Under the pieces are notes generated by a model. That model did not search any database. It saw only the letters and a program-made list of their open reading frames with translations, and had not been told where the DNA came from. 7,766 nt of DNA from Bacillota bacterium (lineage in GTDB: Bacteria; Bacillota; Clostridia; Lachnospirales; Cellulosilyticaceae), in assembly GCA_023412455.1 (NCBI GenBank), contig JAEYNQ010000056.1, forward strand, positions 1-7,766, read 5' to 3'. Both the position numbers and the translations under genes were made by a program. This document shows, in pieces, positions 1-5,870 of the stretch (position 1 is its first letter; each line of letters begins with the position of its first letter).

Positions 1-300
1 GAACGTACACTAACAGCTATTTCACTTATTTTTGGTATTCTGACCTTAAAGCCTTCACCCTTCTGTATTTTGGATGAGATTGAAGCGGCTTTAGATGATG
101 CCAATGTTATTCGTTTTGCAGATTATCTAAGTCGTCTTTCTCGTGAGACCCAGTTCATTGTTATTACCCATAGAAAGGGAACAATGGAGAGGGCAAATAC
201 TCTTTATGGAGTAACCATGCAAGAACGTGGCGTATCCACCGTTTTATCGATTCAATTAGAGGATGCCAAAGATTATCTTGAAAACAAAAAGACGAGCTAG
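1..300 (+). CDS. smc: Chromosome partition protein SMC, C-terminal end (5'-truncated by window)
   Basis: This is the last 99 codons of SMC, the ATPase that organises and segregates the chromosome together with ScpA and ScpB. The frame is open from base 1. The first residues, ERTLTAISLIFGI, fit directly after the LSGG of an ABC signature motif, which would lie just outside the window. The Walker B and D-loop region follows as FCILDEIEAALDDANV (about residues 21-36 of the visible part), and the H-loop is ITHRKGTME. The tail GVSTVLSIQLEDA is typical of SMC C-termini. The hinge, coiled coils and Walker A are outside the window. The TAG stop (298-300) is part of the AGGAGG ribosome binding site of ftsY, so the two genes are very probably co-transcribed, as in many Firmicutes. 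Identification is by family motifs and gene order. Confidence 0.95.
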   Translation, partial: ERTLTAISLIFGILTLKPSPFCILDEIEAALDDANVIRFADYLSRLSRETQFIVITHRKGTMERANTLYGVTMQERGVSTVLSIQLEDAKDYLENKKTS

Positions 301-304
301 GAGG
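299..304 (+). promoter_or_regulatory. ftsY ribosome binding site overlapping the smc stop codon
   Basis: A perfect AGGAGG shares its first two bases with the smc TAG stop and lies 7 nt before the GTG at 312. It decides the GTG start for ftsY, because no ATG is placed at a suitable distance. The overlap suggests that translation of ftsY may depend on ribosomes finishing smc. Confidence 0.85.
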
Positions 305-311
305 AAAAAGT

Positions 312-1565
312 GTGAGTTTATTTAAAAAGCTATTTGGTAAAAAAGAAGCCGAGGAGTATAGAAAAAATGAAGAACCTCAAGGCATTTATGAACCTTCAGA
401 AGAAATGACAGAAGGTGAAGGCCTGTTGCCTCAAGCTGTTGAAGAAGCAGAGGAAGAAGCAAAAGAATCTACCTGTACAGGAGAAGAGGTTAAACAAGAA
501 GGCTTTGAAAAGAAAGAAGAAAAGAGTAAGGCTTTGGTACAAGAACAATCCCTAGAAGAAGAACAACAAGAAGAGGAAGCAAGTATACAAGAGCAAGAAG
601 TAACTCAAGGGATGATTCCTGAGGACGAAGAGAAACAAAAAATGCCTAAACAAGGATTTATAAAGAAGTTATTTAGTGGCTTGACAAAAACAAGAGATAC
701 TCTTTTAAAAGGTGTGGATGAAGTATTAGGTGCTTTTAAACATATTGACGAAGAGCTTTATGAAGAGCTAGAAGAAGCCCTTATCATGGCAGACTTTGGT
801 GTAGATACCACTTTACGCATTATGGAGGATTTAAGAGCTTATGTGAAAAACCACAAAATCACAGAGCCTACAGCTTTAAGAGAGGCTTTACAGCAAATCA
901 TAACAGAAATGATTATGGCCCAACCAGAGGACCTTATGGCTCAAGAAGGACCTACAGTTGTCCTTGTTATTGGTGTAAATGGCGTAGGAAAGACAACAAG
1001 CATTGGTAAACTAGCCCATTTACTAAAACAAAAGGATAAAAAAGTACTTTTAGCTGCTGCGGATACATTCCGTGCGGCTGCTATTAATCAGCTTCAAATA
1101 TGGGCGGACCGTGCAGGCGTGGCCCTCATTAAGCATGAAGAAGGTTCGGATGCAGCAGCGGTGGTCTTTGATGCCATTGCAGCTGCAAAATCTCGAAAAA
1201 GTGATGTACTGATTTGTGATACAGCAGGGAGACTTCAAAATAAAGTAAATTTAATGAAAGAACTTGAAAAGATTTCACGTATTATCGAAAAAGAGTACCC
1301 AGAAGCTAAGAAAGAAATTCTTATTGTACTAGATGCCACAACAGGACAAAATGCATGGCAACAAGTGAAACTTTTTAAAGAGGTAGCAGATATTAGTGGC
1401 ATTATTTTGACGAAGTTAGATGGGACTGCTAAAGGAGGAGCTATTGTTGGGATTTATTCGACCTTACAAGTACCCGTTAAATATATTGGGGTAGGCGAAA
1501 AGATAGATGATTTACAGCCCTTTGATCCTCAAGACTTTGCTAAAGCCCTCTTTGAAAACCAATAA
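312..1565 (+). CDS. ftsY: Signal recognition particle receptor FtsY
   Basis: FtsY is the SRP receptor GTPase. It binds the Ffh-ribosome complex at the membrane and hands the nascent chain to SecYEG. The protein has 417 residues, with an N-terminal acidic A-domain (about 11-110) rich in Glu, Gln and Lys, then the N domain (about 115-200) and the G domain. GTPase motifs are GVNGVGKTT (221-229), DTFRAAA (251-257), DTAGR (303-307) and TKLD (367-370), followed by IGVGEKIDDLQPF near the end. Two similar basic-hydrophobic segments, FKKLFGK (4-10) and FIKKLFSGL (116-124), flank the acidic region and look like amphipathic membrane-targeting helices. That role is inferred from E. coli FtsY. The GTG start at 312 is supported by AGGAGG 7 nt upstream. 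The gene follows smc by 11 nt. No terminator is seen after it. Confidence 0.97.
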   Translation: MSLFKKLFGKKEAEEYRKNEEPQGIYEPSEEMTEGEGLLPQAVEEAEEEAKESTCTGEEVKQEGFEKKEEKSKALVQEQSLEEEQQEEEASIQEQEVTQGMIPEDEEKQKMPKQGFIKKLFSGLTKTRDTLLKGVDEVLGAFKHIDEELYEELEEALIMADFGVDTTLRIMEDLRAYVKNHKITEPTALREALQQIITEMIMAQPEDLMAQEGPTVVLVIGVNGVGKTTSIGKLAHLLKQKDKKVLLAAADTFRAAAINQLQIWADRAGVALIKHEEGSDAAAVVFDAIAAAKSRKSDVLICDTAGRLQNKVNLMKELEKISRIIEKEYPEAKKEILIVLDATTGQNAWQQVKLFKEVADISGIILTKLDGTAKGGAIVGIYSTLQVPVKYIGVGEKIDDLQPFDPQDFAKALFENQ

Positions 1566-1584
1566 ATGTTTTTTAAAATAGTAG

Positions 1585-1613
1585 TTGACAAATAACAAGG
1601 TTTTCTTTATAAT
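1585..1613 (+). promoter_or_regulatory. Consensus sigma-A-type promoter for ylxM-ffh
   Basis: A -35 box TTGACA (1585-1590) and a -10 box TATAAT (1608-1613) are separated by exactly 17 nt, matching the housekeeping consensus at all 12 positions. The predicted transcription start is near 1620, giving a 5' UTR of about 38 nt before ylxM. It sits in the 92 nt gap after ftsY, so the ylxM-ffh-rpsP-khpA group can be transcribed independently of smc-ftsY. Confidence 0.9.
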
Positions 1614-1657
1614 TTAGGTGTAAAGCAAAAAAGGCTGACAGTAGTTGAGGTGAGAAA

Positions 1658-2011
1658 ATGGAAAAGTTTGTAGTCATCACCTATTTGTTTGACTTCTATC
1701 AAGAATTGTTAACAGATAAGCAAAGAGAGTTATTAAGAGAGTACTATTTTGAAGATTTCTCCTTAGGTGAGCTTTCGGAGCAACATCAGATTAGCAGGCA
1801 AAGTGTGTTTGATACCATTAAAAAAGCCGAACAAAAATTACTGGACTATGAAAGCAAATTAAGCCTTTTTTCCAGGCATCAAGTAGAACAGCAAACCTTC
1901 CTTAAAATAAAGAATCTCTGTGAGGAAATGAATGCCCAGTTACAAGGTGAACATACAGAGTCTTTAAGTGAAATTATCGCATTAGTAGACGGACTTATTA
2001 ATAAGATTTAG
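1658..2011 (+). CDS. ylxM: YlxM family SRP-associated helix-turn-helix protein (UPF0122)
   Basis: This small protein of 117 residues belongs to the YlxM/p13 family, which almost always lies just before ffh in Firmicutes. It resembles the region 4 helix-turn-helix of sigma factors: after FEDFSLGELSEQHQIS comes RQSVFDTIKKAEQKL (helix-turn-helix about residues 35-62), then a helical C-terminal tail. In streptococci the homologue has been reported to bind the SRP and alter its GTPase activity, so a role in SRP function is more likely than transcription control. The ATG is preceded by GAGGTGA ending 4 nt upstream. The TAG stop overlaps the AGGAGG site of ffh, so expression is tightly linked to ffh. 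Family assignment is firm; the exact function is known only in part. Confidence 0.92.
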   Translation: MEKFVVITYLFDFYQELLTDKQRELLREYYFEDFSLGELSEQHQISRQSVFDTIKKAEQKLLDYESKLSLFSRHQVEQQTFLKIKNLCEEMNAQLQGEHTESLSEIIALVDGLINKI

Positions 2012-2023
2012 GAGGACTTTTAG

Positions 2024-3358
2024 ATGCCCTTTGATCAATTATCAACTAAATTACAGGATGTTTTTAAACAACTAAAAGGCAAAGGTAAACTGACAGAGAA
2101 AGACTTAAAAGTAGCCTTAAGAGAAGTCAAATTAGCCCTATTAGAGGCAGATGTTAACTTCAAGGTTGTTAAAAATTTTATAAAAACCATCGAGGAACGT
2201 GCTGTTGGACAAGAAGTGATGGAGAGTTTAACTCCAGGACAGCAAGTTATTAAAATTGTAAACGAAGAGCTTATTTCTTTAATGGGCTCGACCCAAAGCA
2301 AAATAGCCTTTGCAACACGTGGTGTGACCACTATTATGATGGTAGGCCTTCAAGGTGCAGGTAAAACCACCACAAGTGCTAAACTTGCAGCGCTTATTAA
2401 ATCGCAAGGAAAACGCCCACTACTTATAGCTTGTGACGTATATCGTCCAGCGGCAATAGAACAACTTACAAAAGTAGGTAAGCAAGTCAATGTTCCTGTT
2501 TTTTCTATGGGAACAGAGGTGAGTCCTGTTGAGATTGCAAAGGCAGGTATGGAGCATGCCAAAGCTAATAATTTTGATGTGGTGCTTATCGATACAGCCG
2601 GTAGACTGCATATTGATGAAGTACTCATGGATGAGCTAAAGAATATTAAAGGGGCCTTAAAGCCTCAAGAGATTCTATTAGTAGTAGATGCCATGACGGG
2701 TCAAGATGCAGTGAATGTAGCAGAGTCCTTTGATAATGCTCTCGGTTTAGATGGCGTAGTGATGACCAAATTAGATGGTGATAGCCGTGGAGGCGCCGCT
2801 TTATCTGTTAAAGCAGTAACTAATAAACCCATTAAATATGTGGGAATGGGTGAGAAGCTAGCTGACTTAGAACCTTTCCACCCAGAGCGTATTGCGTCCC
2901 GTATACTGGGAATGGGGGATGTCTTAACCCTTATTGAAAAAGCACAACAAAATATGGATGAGAAAAAGGCTAAAGAACTCGAAGCGAAGTTCCGTAAAGC
3001 AGAGTTTAACTTTGAAGATTTTTTAGAACAAATGCAACAAGTAAAAAATATGGGGCCTATTAGTCAGCTGATTGGCATGATTCCTGGGTTAAATACCGCT
3101 AAATTAGGGGATATTCAGATTGATGATAAACAGATGAACTATGTAGAGGCTATCATCTTATCCATGACCAAAGAAGAACGCTTAAATCCTAGTCTTCTCA
3201 ATATGTCGCGTAAGAAACGGATTGCAAAAGGCTCAGGAAGAGATATTCAGGAGGTCAATCGCCTTATTAAACAGTTTGAACAAATGCAAAGCATGATGAA
3301 ACAGTTTTCAGGCGCTATGAAAGGCAAAAAAGGTAAACTCAAATTTCCTTTTATGTAA
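2024..3358 (+). CDS. ffh: Signal recognition particle protein Ffh (SRP54)
   Basis: Ffh is the protein core of the SRP. It binds 4.5S/6S RNA and hydrophobic signal sequences as they leave the ribosome, then docks on FtsY in a GTP-dependent complex. It has 444 residues, a normal length. The N domain covers about 1-95. The G domain carries GLQGAGKTT (108-116), DVYRPAA (138-144), DTAGRL (190-195) and TKLDGDSRGG (248-257). The M domain (about 298-440) is methionine-rich and contains the RNA-binding motif SRKKRIAKGSGR (395-406), followed by the helix with FEQMQSMMKQF. The AGGAGG at 2010-2015 overlaps the ylxM stop and fits the ATG at 2024. The SRP RNA gene itself is not in this window. The downstream neighbour rpsP is 33 nt away with no terminator between. 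Confidence 0.98.
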   Translation: MPFDQLSTKLQDVFKQLKGKGKLTEKDLKVALREVKLALLEADVNFKVVKNFIKTIEERAVGQEVMESLTPGQQVIKIVNEELISLMGSTQSKIAFATRGVTTIMMVGLQGAGKTTTSAKLAALIKSQGKRPLLIACDVYRPAAIEQLTKVGKQVNVPVFSMGTEVSPVEIAKAGMEHAKANNFDVVLIDTAGRLHIDEVLMDELKNIKGALKPQEILLVVDAMTGQDAVNVAESFDNALGLDGVVMTKLDGDSRGGAALSVKAVTNKPIKYVGMGEKLADLEPFHPERIASRILGMGDVLTLIEKAQQNMDEKKAKELEAKFRKAEFNFEDFLEQMQQVKNMGPISQLIGMIPGLNTAKLGDIQIDDKQMNYVEAIILSMTKEERLNPSLLNMSRKKRIAKGSGRDIQEVNRLIKQFEQMQSMMKQFSGAMKGKKGKLKFPFM

Positions 3359-3375
3359 ATAAATCATAATCATTA

Positions 3376-3386
3376 TAAGGAGGTGA
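3376..3386 (+). promoter_or_regulatory. rpsP ribosome binding site deciding the start
   Basis: TAAGGAGGTGA is an almost complete match to the anti-Shine-Dalgarno sequence. Its GGAGG core lies 8 nt before the ATG at 3392. A GTG at 3383 is in frame but lies inside this site, so it cannot be the start. Confidence 0.85.
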
Positions 3387-3391
3387 AAAAC

Positions 3392-3637
3392 ATGGCAGTA
3401 AAAATTCGTTTAAAAAGAATGGGTGCAAAGAAAGCGCCTTTCTATAGAATCGTTGTAGCTGATTCTCGTTCTCCAAGAGACGGTCGTTTCATTGAAGAAG
3501 TAGGTTACTTCAATCCTTGTCAAGAACCTAATGAATTAAGCATTAACAAAGAAGCTACTCAAAAATGGCTTAACAATGGTGCGCAACCAACTGATACAGT
3601 TAGAGACTTACTTAAAAAAGCTGGTATGGAAATGTAA
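3392..3637 (+). CDS. rpsP: Small ribosomal subunit protein bS16
   Basis: bS16 is an early-assembling protein of the 30S subunit that binds 16S rRNA in the 5' and central domains. The 81-residue product starts MAVKIRLKRMGAKKAPFY and continues with RIVVADSRSPRDGRFIEEVG, the family's hallmark N-terminal half, with a shorter C-terminal part ending KKAGMEM. I start it at the ATG at 3392 and not at the in-frame GTG nine bases earlier, because that GTG lies inside the ribosome binding site and bS16 proteins begin with MAVKIR or similar. It lies between ffh and khpA as in other Firmicutes. I see no separate promoter just upstream, so it probably depends on the ylxM promoter. Confidence 0.97.
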   Translation: MAVKIRLKRMGAKKAPFYRIVVADSRSPRDGRFIEEVGYFNPCQEPNELSINKEATQKWLNNGAQPTDTVRDLLKKAGMEM

Positions 3638-3659
3638 TTACCTATAAGGAGGCAATCCT

Positions 3660-3890
3660 ATGGAAAAATTATTACAAACAATTGCTAAAGAATTAGTAGA
3701 TCATCCTGACCAAGTTACTGTGTCACAAAGAGAAGAAGAAGATAAAATTATTTTAGAGCTGAAAGTAGCCCCATCTGACATGGGTAAAATAATTGGTAAG
3801 CAAGGTCGAATAGCAAAATCTATTCGTACCATTATAAAAGCTGCAAGCCTTGATGCAAATAAAAAGGTTGTAGTGGATATTGTTGAATAG
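3660..3890 (+). CDS. khpA: KH domain RNA-binding protein KhpA (YlqC)
   Basis: This 76-residue protein is a single KH domain. The RNA-binding GxxG loop is GKQG at residues 46-49, within MGKIIGKQGRIAKSIRTII. Homologues between rpsP and rimM in Firmicutes are called KhpA or YlqC. In streptococci KhpA pairs with KhpB (Jag/EloR), binds RNAs and influences cell elongation and division. The partner gene is not in this window. AAGGAGG (3646-3652) lies 7 nt before the ATG. The gene is 22 nt after rpsP and is the last in its transcription unit: the final G of the stop codon is the first base of the terminator stem. Family assignment is firm, while the RNA targets cannot be read from sequence. Confidence 0.95.
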   Translation: MEKLLQTIAKELVDHPDQVTVSQREEEDKIILELKVAPSDMGKIIGKQGRIAKSIRTIIKAASLDANKKVVVDIVE

Positions 3891-3920
3891 GTTAGGGATT
3901 TTCCCTAACCTTTCTTCTAT
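3890..3920 (+). terminator. Intrinsic terminator after khpA
   Basis: GGTTAGGGA (3890-3898) pairs perfectly with TCCCTAACC (3902-3910) around a 3 nt loop, giving a 9 bp stem. A T-rich run, TTTCTTCTAT, follows. It begins at the last base of the khpA stop codon and closes the ylxM-ffh-rpsP-khpA unit. Confidence 0.88.
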
Positions 3921-3968
3921 ATTTTAGCTTTTATGAATTTATACTATGAAATAGGTAATTCTTTAGAA

Positions 3969-3996
3969 ATGAGAATGATTTATTTGAGAGTATAAT
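3969..3996 (+). promoter_or_regulatory. Probable promoter for rimM-trmD
   Basis: A perfect -10 box TATAAT (3991-3996) lies 16 nt after a weak -35 candidate ATGAGA (3969-3974, four of six matches). A second reading is TTGAGA (3984-3989) with CATAAT (4005-4010) at a short 15 nt spacing. A promoter is expected here because a terminator lies about 70 nt upstream. The exact boxes are uncertain. A small inverted repeat, AGAGT/ACTCT (3987-4002), surrounds the TATAAT. Confidence 0.55.
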
Positions 3997-4026
3997 AACT
4001 CTAACATAATAAAAAGGTGATGAAGA

Positions 4027-4539
4027 ATGGAAACAATGTTTACAATTGGAAAAATTGTTAATACACATGGTATAAAAGGTGAACTCAAAGTGGTTCCTAT
4101 GACAGATGAACCTAGGCGTTTTAGCAAGCTTAAAGAAGTCTTTGTAGAAAGAAAGAGCATGGAGAAATATGAGATTGAAGCTGTACGTTATCATAAAAAT
4201 TTTGTGCTGCTTAAACTTAAAGGGATAGATACTATGGATGAGGGGGAGCTATTTAAAAATGCTACCCTAAAAATAGATCGTAAAGATAGCTTGCCACTCA
4301 AAAAGGATGAATATTATATCAGCGACCTTTATGATTTAGAAGTCTATACAGACGAAGGACGTTACTTAGGGACGATTCAAGATATTATTTATACAGGAAG
4401 TAATGATGTCTATGTGGTAAGGCATCCAGAAAACCAAAAAGAAATACTTTTACCAGCCATTAAACAAGTTGTTTTACAAGTGGATTTAGAAGGTGGAAAA
4501 GTAACGGTCAAATTATTGAAGGGGCTTGAGGATTTATGA
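4027..4539 (+). CDS. rimM: Ribosome maturation factor RimM
   Basis: RimM helps assemble the head of the 30S subunit and binds uS19 during maturation. The 170-residue protein has the usual two parts. The N-terminal RimM barrel begins FTIGKIVNTHGIKGELKV (5-22), where HGIKGE is the family signature. The C-terminal PRC barrel runs from about residue 94 and includes YYISDLYDLEV and LGTIQDII, ending with LLPAIKQVV and VKLLKGLEDL. The ATG at 4027 is 6 nt after AAGGTGA (4014-4020). An in-frame ATG at 4036 would be spaced too far from it. The stop codon overlaps the trmD start in an ATGA, so the two are translationally coupled, an old and widespread pairing. Confidence 0.96.
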   Translation: METMFTIGKIVNTHGIKGELKVVPMTDEPRRFSKLKEVFVERKSMEKYEIEAVRYHKNFVLLKLKGIDTMDEGELFKNATLKIDRKDSLPLKKDEYYISDLYDLEVYTDEGRYLGTIQDIIYTGSNDVYVVRHPENQKEILLPAIKQVVLQVDLEGGKVTVKLLKGLEDL

Positions 4540-5279
4540 AAATAACCATTATGACATTGTTTAAAGAGGCCGTGGATACGATGCTAAATTATAGCATTAT
4601 GGGACGTGCCCAAAAAAATAATGAAGTAGAATTAGAAGCTATTGATATTCGTGATTTTGCAGGAAACAAACATTCACAGGTAGATGATTATCCTTATGGT
4701 GGTGGAGCAGGTATGTTAATGATGCCTGGACCTATTTATAATTGCTTTATGCATATCCAAAATTCTAATACCTCTAAGCCTACACGAGTAGTCTATGTTA
4801 CCCCTAAGGGAAAAACATGGAGTCAAGAACTGGCTCAAGAATTTTCAAAGGAAGAGCATGTGGTTATTTTATGTGGGCATTATGAAGGGGTGGATCAAAG
4901 GGTATTAGACGAAATTGTAACTGATGAAGTATCCATTGGAGATTATGTTCTAACAGGTGGAGAGTTAGCTGCTCTTGTCATGGTGGATAGCATTGTACGT
5001 TTAGTACCAGGCGTATTAGGAAAACAAGAGTCCTTTGAAGAAGAATCTTTTAGTGAAGGTCTCCTGGAATACCCTCATTATACACGGCCAGCTGTTTTTA
5101 GAGGAAAAGCTGTGCCAGATATTCTATTATCTGGAGATCATAAAAAGATTGCGGCCTATCGTCGCCAACAATCACTTTTAGCCACTTATCATAAACGACC
5201 TGATTTGCTGAAAAAAGCTATACTTACAGAAAAAGAAAAAGCTTTTTTGAAAGACTATGCAAAAAAAGTTGCTAAATAA
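4536..5279 (+). CDS. trmD: tRNA (guanine-N1)-methyltransferase TrmD
   Basis: TrmD methylates N1 of G37 next to the anticodon using S-adenosylmethionine, which prevents +1 frameshifts. It is a SPOUT enzyme with a trefoil knot and acts as a homodimer. The 247-residue product shows DDYPYGGGAGMLMMPGPI (50-67), the SAM-binding knot segments GHYEGVDQR (114-122) and IGDYVLTGGE (134-143), and LLEYPHYTRP (176-185). The conserved Arg of the active site (E. coli Arg154) is Arg155 here. The catalytic Asp (E. coli Asp169) aligns with Glu170, a conservative change worth checking. The ATG overlaps the rimM stop by 4 nt. The 3' end of the gene contains the -35 box of the rplS promoter. The rest of the protein is normal in length and motifs, so I expect it to be active. 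Confidence 0.97.
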   Translation: MKITIMTLFKEAVDTMLNYSIMGRAQKNNEVELEAIDIRDFAGNKHSQVDDYPYGGGAGMLMMPGPIYNCFMHIQNSNTSKPTRVVYVTPKGKTWSQELAQEFSKEEHVVILCGHYEGVDQRVLDEIVTDEVSIGDYVLTGGELAALVMVDSIVRLVPGVLGKQESFEEESFSEGLLEYPHYTRPAVFRGKAVPDILLSGDHKKIAAYRRQQSLLATYHKRPDLLKKAILTEKEKAFLKDYAKKVAK

Positions 5280-5297
5280 GGTCAGACATGTTATAAT
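5269..5297 (+). promoter_or_regulatory. Extended -10 promoter for rplS
   Basis: TTGCTA (5269-5274, four of six -35 matches) lies 17 nt before a perfect TATAAT (5292-5297). The TG at 5289-5290 makes an extended -10 element. The -35 box falls in the last codons and stop of trmD. The predicted transcript starts near 5304, leaving a leader of about 65 nt before rplS. Confidence 0.8.
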
Positions 5298-5303
5298 GCA
5301 TAA

Positions 5304-5352
5304 TGTTATTAAGGATGGTCCGCTGTCACAAGGGTGTTAAGAACATCTTAGA
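5304..5352 (+). promoter_or_regulatory. Candidate L19 (rplS) autoregulatory leader
   Basis: The 5' UTR of rplS can fold. TAAGGATG (5310-5317) pairs with CATCTTA (5344-5350) through 7 bp with one bulged G. The enclosed part holds a possible CAC/GTG hairpin (5327-5336). A competing hairpin, TGTT (5335-5338) with AACA (5342-5345), uses two bases of the outer stem, so the two forms exclude each other. The segment GGTCCGCTG (5317-5325), followed by GGGTGTTAAGAACATC (5332-5347), resembles my recollection of the known Firmicutes L19 leader family, thought to be bound by L19 for feedback control. Structure is read from the sequence; family membership is from memory and not checked. Confidence 0.65.
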
Positions 5353-5369
5353 AAAAAGGAGAATATACT

Positions 5370-5717
5370 ATGAACCCAATTATTAGAGAAATTGAAAATG
5401 CACAACTTAAAGCAGAAGTACCTTCATTTAATGTAGGTGACACAGTACGTGTTTATGCTAAAATTAAAGAAGGACAAAGAGAACGTATCCAAATGTTTGA
5501 AGGGATTGTTCTTAAAAGACAAAATGGTGGTGTTCGTGAAACATTCACAGTAAGAAGAATGTCTTATGGTGTTGGCGTTGAGAAGACATGGGCTCTTCAC
5601 TCACCTAATATTGAAAAGATTGAAGTTGTTCGTTTAGGTAAAGTAAGACGTGCAAAACTTAACTACTTACGTCACCGTGTAGGTAAGAATGCCAAAGTAA
5701 AAGAACTTATTAAATAG
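5370..5717 (+). CDS. rplS: Large ribosomal subunit protein bL19
   Basis: bL19 sits at the interface of the 50S and 30S subunits and contacts bridge rRNA. The 115-residue product has the family's usual length and motifs: FNVGDTVRVYAKIKEGQRER (20-39), MFEGIVLKRQNGGVRETFTV (42-61) and RRMSYGVGVEKTWALHSPNI (62-81), then the basic end VVRLGKVRRAKLNYLR. The ATG is 7 nt after AAGGAGA. It forms a separate one-gene unit, with its own promoter and structured leader upstream and a hairpin terminator beginning 3 nt after the stop. This suggests expression controlled separately from trmD, which is needed in far smaller amounts. Confidence 0.98.
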   Translation: MNPIIREIENAQLKAEVPSFNVGDTVRVYAKIKEGQRERIQMFEGIVLKRQNGGVRETFTVRRMSYGVGVEKTWALHSPNIEKIEVVRLGKVRRAKLNYLRHRVGKNAKVKELIK

Positions 5718-5719
5718 TT

Positions 5720-5747
5720 AAAAAAGGACTTTCATAGTCCTTTTTTT
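5720..5747 (+). terminator. Intrinsic terminator after rplS
   Basis: GGACT (5726-5730) pairs with AGTCC (5736-5740) around a TTCAT loop, extended by an upstream A run (5720-5725) pairing with seven T (5741-5747). The T tract on the + strand fits termination of rplS. The symmetry would also work on the other strand, but no gene there needs it. Confidence 0.9.
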
Positions 5748-5774
5748 ATTATCACCTTATTTAGAGCATTTGAC

Positions 5775-5803
5775 TTGTGAGAACAGCTTGAAATGCATAT
5801 AAT
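5775..5803 (+). promoter_or_regulatory. Probable promoter for rbgA-lepB-lepB
   Basis: TTGTGA (5775-5780, four of six -35 matches) is 17 nt before a perfect TATAAT (5798-5803). A better-looking TTGACT at 5770-5775 is 22 nt away, which is too far. Predicted start near 5810, with a 5' UTR of about 60 nt. Confidence 0.65.
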
Positions 5804-5810
5804 AGAGATG

Positions 5811-5823
5811 AAGCATTATGCTT
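5811..5823. repeat. Short palindrome at the predicted rbgA transcription start
   Basis: AAGCAT and ATGCTT are perfect inverted copies around a single T. The 13 nt element lies right after the -10 box, where an operator or a 5' end structure could act. It is short and AT-rich, so chance is a real alternative. Confidence 0.4.
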
Positions 5824-5870
5824 TGTGACGAAAAAGAAGACAATAAAATAGAAATAATAAAGGTGAGAGC

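Noticed and set aside
1050..1238. Open frame on the - strand inside ftsY
   Set aside because: It lies wholly opposite the GTPase core of ftsY, has a Cys-rich low-plausibility product, no ribosome binding site and no family motif.
1552..1585. Possible terminator after ftsY (AAAAC and GTTTT arms with a T run)
   Set aside because: The stem is 5 bp with one GC pair and an 8 nt loop, too weak to call.
2035..2628. Three open frames on the - strand inside ffh
   Set aside because: They are antisense to well-conserved Ffh coding sequence, overlap each other and show no recognisable domain.
3344..3370. A separate promoter for rpsP in the ffh 3' end
   Set aside because: CATAAT at 3365-3370 has no acceptable -35 partner at normal spacing.
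3383..3391. Earlier in-frame GTG start for rpsP
   Set aside because: The GTG is part of the AAGGAGGTG ribosome binding site, and the ATG at 3392 matches the family N-terminus.
3940..3945. TATACT as a -10 box upstream of rimM
   Set aside because: No -35-like hexamer is found 16-18 nt upstream.
3931..4194. Open frames on the - strand across the khpA-rimM gap and rimM start
   Set aside because: They overlap the rimM coding region and its promoter, and the products are Phe/Ser/Asn-rich as expected from the complement of AT-rich DNA.
5770..5803. TTGACT as the -35 box of the rbgA promoter
   Set aside because: The 22 nt spacing to TATAAT is outside the range used by sigma-A-type promoters; TTGTGA at 17 nt fits better.
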